NCBI GenBank assembly: GCA_903847605.1
Contig: CAINED010000070.1
Location: 1 to 46,110, forward strand
Source of the DNA: an uncultured Hyphomicrobiales bacterium
GTDB taxonomy: Bacteria > Pseudomonadota > Alphaproteobacteria > Rhizobiales > Beijerinckiaceae
Reading direction: 5' to 3'
DNA length: 46,110 nucleotides
The stretch's first letter is position 1. Each line of letters begins with the position of its first letter. The position numbers and the translations under genes are program-made. Shown here in pieces: positions 40,474-46,110 of this stretch. Below the pieces are notes generated by a model. It saw only the letters and a list, made by a program, of their open reading frames with translations, searched no databases and had not been told where the DNA came from.

Positions 40474-41202
40474 ATGAACTTTACAAATTTCGCCGCGCAT
40501 TTTTGCGCGGTCGCGCTGCTGGCGGCCGGCGCTGTAGTGTCGCCTGTGGCCGCGCAAGATTATTCCGCACTCATCGCCGCGCCGGATCGCAGCGACGCCG
40601 ACCGCACGAACGACAAGCGCCGCGACCCCGTGCGTCTGCTGGAATTCAGCGGACCGAAGACAGGTTGGCGCGTGCTCGATATGGGCGCCGGCGGCGGCTA
40701 CAGCACGGAATTGATGGCGCGCGCTGTCGGCCCCACGGGCAAGGTCTGGGGCCAGCACACGCCGTTGTCGGATCGCTTCAAGGCGCGGGCGGCGACGCCG
40801 CCCATGGCGAATGTCATCGTGCTCGACCGTCCCTTCGACGATCCGGTTCCCGCTGATCTCCGCAATCTCGATCTCATCACATTTTTCTTCGTCTATCACG
40901 ACACGACCTTCATGCAGGTCGATCGCGCCAAAATGAACAAGGCCATGTTCGATGCGTTGAAGCCCGGCGGCTTTCTCGTGATCGCCGATCACTCGGCGAA
41001 GCCCGGCGAAGGCGCAACGGTCGGAAAGTCACTTCACAGGATCGAGGAGGACACCCTGAAACAGGAGGTGCTGGCTGCCGGTTTCAGGCTCGTCGGCTCT
41101 GCGGACTTTCTGCGCAATCCCGATGATCCGCGCACCGTCTCCGTTCATCGCTCGGGTATCCGCAACGATGAATTCGTGCTGAAATTCCAGAAGCCAATGT
41201 AA
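40474..41202 (+). CDS. Exported class I methyltransferase-fold protein
   Basis: A 242-residue protein with a signal peptide (MNFTNFAAHFCAVALLAAGA to VAAQ) in front of a methyltransferase fold. VLDMGAGGGYSTELMARAVG is the SAM-binding motif, PPMANVIVLDRPFDDPVPAD the next strand, and DALKPGGFLVIADHSAKPGE the later core. A periplasmic location is unusual because SAM is cytoplasmic, yet this family of exported methyltransferase-like proteins is recurrent in proteobacteria; the role is unclear. The start at ATG 40474 is fixed by GGGGAGG; the frame opens to 40405 without one. A strong hairpin overlaps the ribosome site. A Rieske gene follows 29 bases later. Confidence 0.87.
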   Translation: MNFTNFAAHFCAVALLAAGAVVSPVAAQDYSALIAAPDRSDADRTNDKRRDPVRLLEFSGPKTGWRVLDMGAGGGYSTELMARAVGPTGKVWGQHTPLSDRFKARAATPPMANVIVLDRPFDDPVPADLRNLDLITFFFVYHDTTFMQVDRAKMNKAMFDALKPGGFLVIADHSAKPGEGATVGKSLHRIEEDTLKQEVLAAGFRLVGSADFLRNPDDPRTVSVHRSGIRNDEFVLKFQKPM

Positions 41203-41231
41203 AAGGTAAGAAGGCGCGTGGAGAGCAGCGC

Positions 41232-42416
41232 ATGTCGATGATGGGACACAATGCAGGCGAGGGCGCGCCTGTTCGCAGCCGCTATGGCGTCGATCTGGCA
41301 ACGACGAAAGCAGGAACGCCCGGCGGCGTCTTCATGCGCCAGTTCTGGATCGCTGTTTACGATTCGGACGACCTGCCCGCAGGCCGCGCCATGCCGATCC
41401 GCATCATGGGCGAGGATTATACGATCTATCGCGGCAAATCCGGCAAGCCGCAGGTCATCGCGAACCGCTGTCCTCATCGCGGCGCGCAGATGTTTCTGGG
41501 CTGGGTCGAGGACGATGATATCCGCTGCATCTATCACGGCTGGAAATTCGATTGTTCCGGCCGCTGTACCGAACAGCCTGCGGAGGAAGCCGGCTACAAC
41601 GAAAAGGTGAAGCTGAAAACCTATCCGACCGGCGAGCACATGGGCCTGATCTTCGCCTATTTCGGCGAAGGCGAGCCGCCACATTTCCCGCCGTTTCCGG
41701 AGCCGGAAGGCGAGGGCGTGATCGAGGTTCGCCCCACGACAGCCGTGCCCTGCAACTATCTTCAATGCTTCGAAAACAGCATGGACGAAGTGCATGTCGC
41801 CTTCACCCATGCGCCGGGCGGCACGCATGCCAAACTCGCGCATGACCTGCCGGTCATCACCGCCGAAGAAACGCCGTGGGGCATGATGCGCTTCGGCACG
41901 CGCAAGGATGGCAAGGTGCGCCACACCATGCATCTGGCGCCCAACGCCGTGCGCGTCTTCGTGCCGGCGAATTTCGGCATGGACGGCGTGGGCGGCTGGC
42001 CCGACATGACGCTTATTTTCACGCCTGTCGATGACGAGAACTGCCGATGGTTTGCTACTAGCAAGGTCTTCGTTTCAGGCGCAGAGCGCGCGCGCTATGA
42101 CGAGAAGCGCAAGGAAATGCTGCAGAAGGTGAAAGAGGCGCGGCCGGTGATGGATGTCGTCAATGACATCTGGAGCGGCAGGCTGCTTTATCAGGATGTG
42201 CGCCATCCCTTTTTAGCGCGCGTACAGGATATCGCGGTTCAGGCGGGGCAGGGTGCCATAGCCGACAGGGAAAATGAATTTTTGGGGCGCTCCGATGCCG
42301 GCATCATTGCCTGGCGGCGCATTCTTGCGCGCGAATTGCGCATTATCGCAGAGGGCGGAACGCCGAAGACGTGGGCTGCGCCAAGCCCGGATATCGCGCC
42401 CGTCATGGGCGCATGA
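41232..42416 (+). CDS. Rieske non-heme iron oxygenase, alpha subunit
   Basis: A 394-residue aromatic-ring or O-demethylating oxygenase. The Rieske 2Fe-2S site is C80-x-H82 (NRCPHRGAQM) and C99-x2-H102 (CIYHGWKF). The mononuclear iron site is ENSMDEVHVAFTH with D185, H188 and H193, and N182 bridging. The overall layout is like vanillate/phthalate-type alpha subunits without a beta subunit. It lies 29 bases after the methyltransferase gene and converges on the LLM gene across a palindromic repeat. No ferredoxin or reductase gene is in this part of the window, so electrons must come from elsewhere. The substrate is unknown. Confidence 0.92.
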   Translation: MSMMGHNAGEGAPVRSRYGVDLATTKAGTPGGVFMRQFWIAVYDSDDLPAGRAMPIRIMGEDYTIYRGKSGKPQVIANRCPHRGAQMFLGWVEDDDIRCIYHGWKFDCSGRCTEQPAEEAGYNEKVKLKTYPTGEHMGLIFAYFGEGEPPHFPPFPEPEGEGVIEVRPTTAVPCNYLQCFENSMDEVHVAFTHAPGGTHAKLAHDLPVITAEETPWGMMRFGTRKDGKVRHTMHLAPNAVRVFVPANFGMDGVGGWPDMTLIFTPVDDENCRWFATSKVFVSGAERARYDEKRKEMLQKVKEARPVMDVVNDIWSGRLLYQDVRHPFLARVQDIAVQAGQGAIADRENEFLGRSDAGIIAWRRILARELRIIAEGGTPKTWAAPSPDIAPVMGA

Positions 42417-42431
42417 TCGAATCTATTATGT

Positions 42432-42481
42432 AGAGCATCGTTTTCGCGAAAAACCGGGTCCACTTTTTCGCACGATGCTCT
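42432..42481. repeat. Long palindromic intergenic repeat of the Hyphomicrobiales type
   Basis: AGAGCATCG (42432-42440) pairs with CGATGCTCT (42473-42481). CGAAAAA pairs internally with TTTTTCG around a loop with CCGGGTCCAC. The GAGCAT...ACCGG-TCC-AC...ATGCTC plan matches abundant palindromic repeats of rhizobial genomes (from memory). Its right end overlaps the stop codon of the LLM gene (42480-42482), and it sits between convergent genes, where it may also end transcription. Confidence 0.7.
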
Positions 42482-43541
42482 AGGCGGGCACAGGCTTTCT
42501 TGCGCGCGGATGCAGGGCGTTTGGCACGCCGAGGGGTTCGACGATCTCTGTGCCGATGCGCCTGACGTCTTCGATGCCCGACGCCATTTTGAACAGAATG
42601 AGCTCGATGCCCATGTCGGCGAAACGCGCGATCTGCTTGCGCACATCTTCGGGCGTGCCGATGCATCCGCCCATCGCCGCCGGTAACATACGCACCCGCA
42701 CTTTCGCACTGTCCGGTTCCTTGTCGTAGGCGGTGATACGATGTACGGCGTCGTCGAAAGCCGATTGCCGGTCGCGCCCGAAGTGCACGAACGGATTGAA
42801 GGCAAAGCGCACGTTGCGGCCGGTCTGCGCCATGCGGCGGCGCATGTCTGCAATCGAATCTTCAAGAGAGCGCAGCATCTCCTCTGTCGATTGCACGCTC
42901 TTGGGATAGTCGAGAAACCACCAGTCGCCGGTTTCCGCTATCATCTGGCGGCCTCGATCAGAGCGCGCGGCAGTGAATATCTCCGGAGGCATTTCATTGC
43001 GTGGCTTCAGGCGCAGTTCCGTACCGCGCACCTGATAGAATTTTCCTTCCAGGGTAAAATTGTCATGGGTCCACAGGCCTCGCATGATGTCGATGAATTC
43101 GGTCGCGCGGATATAACGATCGTCGTCCTTCAGCATCGCCGTCCCGCCGAACATCTGGAATTCGGCCTCGTTCGCGCCCGTGACGATGTTGACGGCCATG
43201 CCGCCACGACAGATGCGATCGAGAGTCATCGCGAGTTTCGCGATGAGCGCGGGATGCCAGAGGCCAGGATGCACCGCCACCATGCTGCGGATTTGCTGGA
43301 GGCGGGAGCCGATCGCGCCGGCGACGGCCCATGTCGTCAAGTCCGGCCCGAGGTGTCGCTCGGCGAAAAGAATGATGTTGAAGCCGATGCGATCGGCTTC
43401 CTCGAGCACGCTCAGGCTGAATTCGAACTGCTTGTCCCGCGCGCCCTCGGGCAGCGGCCCGCGCGATTCCTGAATGGCTTCGGCGATTTCAGCCGCGCCC
43501 ACCGTGACGTGCGCATTGGTTCCGTAAAGGCCGAATTGCAT
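42480..43541 (-). CDS. LLM-class flavin-dependent monooxygenase
   Basis: A 353-residue luciferase-like TIM-barrel protein. FEFSLSVLEEADRIGFNIIL, then FAERHLGPDL is the usual first helix and strand; RICRGGMAVNIVTGANEAEF carries the flavin loop; YIRATEFIDIMRGLW and RLKPRNEMPPEIFTAARSDR are shared with the alkanesulfonate/sulfone monooxygenase branch (SsuD/SfnG-like). These enzymes use FMNH2 from a separate reductase to cleave C-S bonds or hydroxylate. Start 43541 follows GGTGGAAA. It is divergent from a long-type Bug receptor gene 145 bases away. The stop codon lies in a palindromic repeat. Whether it acts on sulfonates, sulfones or another substrate cannot be told. Confidence 0.9.
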   Translation of the reverse strand: MQFGLYGTNAHVTVGAAEIAEAIQESRGPLPEGARDKQFEFSLSVLEEADRIGFNIILFAERHLGPDLTTWAVAGAIGSRLQQIRSMVAVHPGLWHPALIAKLAMTLDRICRGGMAVNIVTGANEAEFQMFGGTAMLKDDDRYIRATEFIDIMRGLWTHDNFTLEGKFYQVRGTELRLKPRNEMPPEIFTAARSDRGRQMIAETGDWWFLDYPKSVQSTEEMLRSLEDSIADMRRRMAQTGRNVRFAFNPFVHFGRDRQSAFDDAVHRITAYDKEPDSAKVRVRMLPAAMGGCIGTPEDVRKQIARFADMGIELILFKMASGIEDVRRIGTEIVEPLGVPNALHPRARKPVPA

Positions 43542-43686
43542 GTCGTTTCCACCCGTAGCTTTGCGCGTTTCCCCGCAGTTTAACGGTGCAGGCGGAGCGT
43601 ACAAGCGTCAGCTTGCCGCGTCGCCTCATTCGTCGCAAACTGTCTGCAAGCGGCGGAAGGCCGCGCATCATTGTCGGGAGAGGGAT

Positions 43687-44736
43687 GTGCGCAAACTTTC
43701 AGTATTCTTTTCGGCCGCGATTGCCTGTGCGGTCTTCGGCTCGCAAGTGCAAACGACAAAGGCGCAGACGCCTGAACAATTCTACAAGGGCCGCACGATC
43801 AAGTTGATCTCCGGTTCCACAGTTGGCGGCGGCGGCGATCTGATGTCGCGGCTCGTTGCGCGTTTCATGGCCAAGCATATGCCGGGGCAACCTGTGATCG
43901 CCGTACAGAACTTGCCGGGCGGCGGGGGACTCATCGGCGCCAATCGCATTGCGAATGCCGCGCCGCGCGATGGCTCCGAATTCGCCGCCATGGAACGCAC
44001 AGTGCCGCAATATGCCGTGATGGGCGACGCCAACGCGCGCTTCGATCCTCTGGCTTTGACATGGCTCGGATCGCTCTCGTCCTATCGCGACGACGCCTAC
44101 ATGCTCCTGCTCGCCAACACGCATCCCGCGAAAACAGTCGAGGATTTGCGCAAGCCCGGCATTTCCGCGCGCCTTGGCGCAAGCCAGCAAGGTTCGGCCA
44201 ATCTCACGCTGACGCAGATCGCGCGCTACGTGCTCGATGTGAACATCATCCCGATATCCGGATACTCAGGCACATCGAAGATTGCTATCGCCATCCAGAG
44301 CGGAGAAGTCGACGGCGAGATGATCGGCATGTCCTCGGTTCTGTCGACGCAGAGGCATATGTGGGACAGCAAGTTCCTGCGGCCTCTCGCGCAATTTGCC
44401 CGCGAGACGCGCCATCCGGCGCTGCCCGATGTGCCCACAGCGCGCGAACTGGTGAAGGATCCCGACAAACTGGCGCTGCTGGAGTTCGCGGAATTGTCCT
44501 TCTTCATGGCGCGGCCATTCGTGGCGCCGGCGGGCATCCCAGCGGATCGCGCCAAGGCGCTACGGGATGCCTTCATGGCCGCCGTGCACGACCCCGAATA
44601 CATTTCGGAATCCAAGAAGCTGGAGATCGACCATAGCCCCATCGATCACGTTGAAATCGAACGCCTGCTGCGCAAGGCCGTCGCGACTCCCAAGAGCGTG
44701 ATCGCCGAATTCGAAAAGCTGGTGAACCGGAAATAA
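43687..44736 (+). CDS. Long-type Bug-like (TTT) solute-binding protein
   Basis: A 349-residue receptor of the longer branch, with signal peptide (VRKLSVFFSAAIACAVFG to KAQ). TPEQFYKGRTIKLISGSTVG, then GGGGDLMSRL, KHMPGQPVIAVQNLPGGGGL and APRDGSEFAAMERT are the branch's blocks. GTG 43687 is used as start, preceded by GGGAGAGG; the frame continues upstream to 43540 over the divergent promoter region. It ends 81 bases before a Rieske oxygenase gene, so the two may be functionally linked in uptake and oxidation of one acid. No membrane transport genes accompany it. Confidence 0.88.
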   Translation: MRKLSVFFSAAIACAVFGSQVQTTKAQTPEQFYKGRTIKLISGSTVGGGGDLMSRLVARFMAKHMPGQPVIAVQNLPGGGGLIGANRIANAAPRDGSEFAAMERTVPQYAVMGDANARFDPLALTWLGSLSSYRDDAYMLLLANTHPAKTVEDLRKPGISARLGASQQGSANLTLTQIARYVLDVNIIPISGYSGTSKIAIAIQSGEVDGEMIGMSSVLSTQRHMWDSKFLRPLAQFARETRHPALPDVPTARELVKDPDKLALLEFAELSFFMARPFVAPAGIPADRAKALRDAFMAAVHDPEYISESKKLEIDHSPIDHVEIERLLRKAVATPKSVIAEFEKLVNRK

Positions 44737-44785
44737 CGGGCCGGAGCCTCAGGGCGCTTGAAAAGCGAGTAATTCCATGTATGCT

Positions 44786-44801
44786 TGATATATCATATAT
44801 C
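44786..44801. promoter_or_regulatory. AT-rich palindrome, possible operator
   Basis: TGATATATCA (44786-44795) is a perfect palindrome. It is nested in GATATAT-C-ATATATC (44787-44801), with 7-base arms. It ends at the base before the ribosome site (GGGGAGAG, 44803-44810) of the Rieske gene. This resembles GntR/FCD or similar operators, and it sits where bound protein would block transcription. No regulator gene is adjacent. Confidence 0.4.
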
Positions 44802-44817
44802 TGGGGAGAGCCGGATC

Positions 44818-45849
44818 ATGTGGATCAGGAATGCTTGGTTCGTCGCCGGATGGGCGAACGAAGTTACCCGCGAGAAGCCGCTGGCGCGCGTTCTCCTGAA
44901 CGAGCCCGTCGTCATCTATCGCAAGGCAGACGGAACGCCTGTCGCGCTTGAAGACCGTTGCTGCCATCGCCTCGCGCCGCTGTCCATCGGGCGCATCGAG
45001 GGCGACGAATTGCGCTGCATGTATCACGGGCTCAAGTTCGATGCGTCAGGCAAGTGCACGGAAATTCCCGGGCAAGATCGCATTCCCCCTTCGATGAAAG
45101 TTCGCAGTTTCCCGCTCGTCGAAAAACAAAAGCTGTTGTGGATATGGATGGGCGATCCGGCTCTCGCGCGCGAGAGCGACATCCTTGACTGGCCATACCT
45201 CGATCATCCCGACTGGAGCTACAAGCCCAGCTATCTTCACTACAAGGCGAATTATCTTCTGATCGTCGACAACCTGCTCGATTTCTCGCATCTCTCATTT
45301 GTGCATGAGCATACGATCGGCTCGATGTCGCTGGCGGAGACGCGCGCGCAGATCGACCGCACGCCCTACGGGTTGAAAATCTGGCGCATTCTCGACAATG
45401 ACGTCACGCCGGCCTTCGTCAGGAAGCTGCGTAATGTCGGCGAGCGAGCCGATCGCTGGAACATCTACGACTGGCACGCGCGCGGCAACATTTTGGCCAT
45501 GGACTCGGGCTTCGCGCCGCTCGGCACGGGCGGCCATCAGGGCGCGCGCGAGAATGCCGTGCAGTTTCGCCATCTCTCCGTGCAGACGCCGGAAACCGCG
45601 AATACGACGCATTATTTCTTCGGCCATCCCCAGGCGCTTGCGCCGGGCAATGCCGAACTCGACGAGCAATTGCTGAAGACGGTGACGACAGCCTTCATCG
45701 AGGACAAGGATATAATCGAGGCGCAGCAGCGCATCATCGATCTCGACCCCAATGTGCGGATGCAGGCCATCGTGCATGACAGCGCGCTCTTCCAAGGGCG
45801 CCGTATCATCGAAGGCCTGATCGAGGATCAGGCGGTCGCTGCGGAATAA
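44818..45849 (+). CDS. Rieske oxygenase, vanillate O-demethylase-like alpha subunit
   Basis: A 343-residue Rieske oxygenase close in length and start (MWIRNAWFVAGWANEV) to vanillate demethylase VanA and toluenesulfonate TsaM-type enzymes. The Rieske ligands are C48/H50 (DRCCHRLAPL) and C67/H70 (CMYHGLKF). The iron site is VDNLLDFSHLSFVHEHTIGS with N152, D155, H158 and H163. It typically removes methyl groups from methoxy-aromatic acids, but many homologs act on other aryl acids. GGGGAG stands about eight bases before ATG 44818. No VanB-type reductase follows; the next gene is a convergent GMC oxidoreductase beyond two palindromic repeats. Confidence 0.9.
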   Translation: MWIRNAWFVAGWANEVTREKPLARVLLNEPVVIYRKADGTPVALEDRCCHRLAPLSIGRIEGDELRCMYHGLKFDASGKCTEIPGQDRIPPSMKVRSFPLVEKQKLLWIWMGDPALARESDILDWPYLDHPDWSYKPSYLHYKANYLLIVDNLLDFSHLSFVHEHTIGSMSLAETRAQIDRTPYGLKIWRILDNDVTPAFVRKLRNVGERADRWNIYDWHARGNILAMDSGFAPLGTGGHQGARENAVQFRHLSVQTPETANTTHYFFGHPQALAPGNAELDEQLLKTVTTAFIEDKDIIEAQQRIIDLDPNVRMQAIVHDSALFQGRRIIEGLIEDQAVAAE

Positions 45850-45861
45850 TCACGCGTCTTT

Positions 45862-45896
45862 GTCCTTCGATACGGCGCTGCGCGCCTACTCAGGAC
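45862..45896. repeat. Palindromic repeat element, unit 1
   Basis: GTCCT (45862-45866) pairs with AGGAC (45892-45896), and GGCGC (45874-45878) with GCGCC (45882-45886). The sequence TTCGATAC-GGCGC-TGC-GCGCC-TACTCAGGACGAGG is an inverted relative of unit 2 at 45918-45974. Both are of the CCTCA-CTGAG-AGC-hairpin-TCGAAG-GAGG type common in rhizobial genomes. Confidence 0.6.
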
Positions 45897-45917
45897 GAGG
45901 GCCTTAGGCGGCAAGTA

Positions 45918-45974
45918 AGAAAACCTCATGCTGAGTAGCTCGCGAAGCGAGCGTATCGAAGCGCGAGGTTTTCT
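45918..45974. repeat. Palindromic repeat element, unit 2
   Basis: AGAAAACCTC (45918-45927) is exactly complementary to GAGGTTTTCT (45965-45974). Inside, GCTCGC-GAA-GCGAGC forms a second hairpin. It lies opposite in orientation to unit 1, 21 bases away, giving a head-to-head pair between convergent genes. The outer T/A runs could let it serve as a bidirectional terminator. Confidence 0.65.
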
Positions 45975-45987
45975 GTGAGAAGGCATC

Positions 45988-46110
45988 TCACGCGTCCGCC
46001 AGCACCATCTCGACGCAGCGTCCGCCGATCATCATGGTCGGCGCGTTGGTATTGCCCGATGTCACCGTCGGCATGACCGAGGCGTCCGCGACGCGCAGTC
46101 CTTCGACGCC
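45988..46110 (-). CDS. GMC oxidoreductase, C-terminal 40 residues (partial)
   Basis: The minus strand at the right edge encodes GVEGLRVADASVMPTVTSGN, then TNAPTMMIGGRCVEMVLADA and TGA (45988-45990). V-GLRVADASVMP-V-SGNTNAPT-MI is the hallmark FAD-binding C-terminus of glucose-methanol-choline oxidoreductases such as choline or alcohol dehydrogenases. The conserved Asn of the active-site His-Asn pair is in SGNTNAP. The rest of the gene lies beyond the window. It converges on the Rieske gene. Confidence 0.85.
   Translation of the reverse strand, partial: GVEGLRVADASVMPTVTSGNTNAPTMMIGGRCVEMVLADA

Noticed and set aside
39499..40992. A 497-codon minus-strand open frame
   Set aside because: It lies antisense to the dienelactone hydrolase and methyltransferase genes. 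Its product is His/Arg-rich with no domain pattern, typical of the shadow of GC-rich genes.
1..46110. CRISPR arrays, rRNA genes or a phage structural module
   Set aside because: No regularly spaced direct repeats, no rRNA-like sequence and no capsid, tail or terminase motifs were seen on either strand.

Overview
The window looks like chromosomal DNA from an alphaproteobacterium of the order Hyphomicrobiales (Rhizobiales). This is an inference from several things seen together: GC-rich coding sequence, six solute receptors of the Bug/tripartite tricarboxylate (TTT) family, a CmpA/NrtA-type binding protein with a Cys-rich N-terminal extension, and palindromic intergenic repeats of the type common in this order (42432-42481 and 45862-45974). 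No rRNA gene or complete tRNA is present.

Region 1 (1 to about 8735) is a decayed genomic island. It opens with the right end of an IS66-family insertion sequence that has cut off the 5' part of a tyrosine integrase. Then come a stand-alone response regulator flanked by a diverged repeat pair, a gene with motifs suggesting a family-A-like DNA polymerase (TV-Pol-like), a frameshifted Mrr N-terminal remnant, a Bug receptor, a small HNH/AP2-like protein, a serine resolvase, a Rap1a/Tai-type secreted protein and a CC0125/CC1285-type lipoprotein. The island appears to end in a 25-nt copy of a tRNA 3' end (8710-8734, most like tRNA-Gln), next to a 5'-truncated ferredoxin gene.

Region 2 (about 8.8-16.6 kb, + strand) is catabolic: a PNPOx-like flavoprotein, an amidohydrolase, a Bug receptor, a LysR regulator, a second amidohydrolase of the LigI/COG3618 type, a long-type Bug receptor, a two-subunit ThDP decarboxylase (sulfopyruvate/phosphonopyruvate decarboxylase type) and another long-type Bug receptor. 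A LysR-type T-N11-A palindrome overlaps the lysR stop codon, just before the second set of genes. The pathway is not one I recognise.

Region 3 (16.7-26.9 kb) is a ureide module. A seven-gene minus-strand operon encodes a peptide/nickel-type ABC importer (binding protein, two permeases, a fused double ATPase), then allophanate hydrolase (AtzF), AtzG-like and AtzE-like subunits. A divergent GntR/FCD regulator and a BiuH-like cysteine amidohydrolase lie on the other strand. The likely route is uptake of a biuret-like or other carbamoyl compound, then hydrolysis through 1-carboxybiuret and allophanate to ammonia and CO2.

Region 4 (27.0-32.5 kb) is a five-gene minus-strand operon: OsmC protein, acyl-CoA-dehydrogenase-like flavoprotein lacking the usual catalytic Glu, two-domain sulfurtransferase, DsbA/NahD-type isomerase and NrtA-like binding protein. 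A perfect TetR-type palindrome (31737-31750) sits in front of it, and the tetR gene is divergent. Together they suggest organosulfur or electrophile metabolism.

Region 5 (32.6-46.1 kb) holds an aryl-CoA-ligase/Old-Yellow-Enzyme pair, a Bug receptor, a secreted protein of unknown function, a methyltransferase, an orphan FHA protein, a dienelactone-hydrolase-like enzyme, an exported methyltransferase, two Rieske oxygenase alpha subunits, an LLM-class flavin monooxygenase, a long-type Bug receptor and the C-terminus of a GMC oxidoreductase. The region looks geared to aromatic or carboxylate scavenging. None of the six Bug receptors has TctA/TctB membrane genes in the window.
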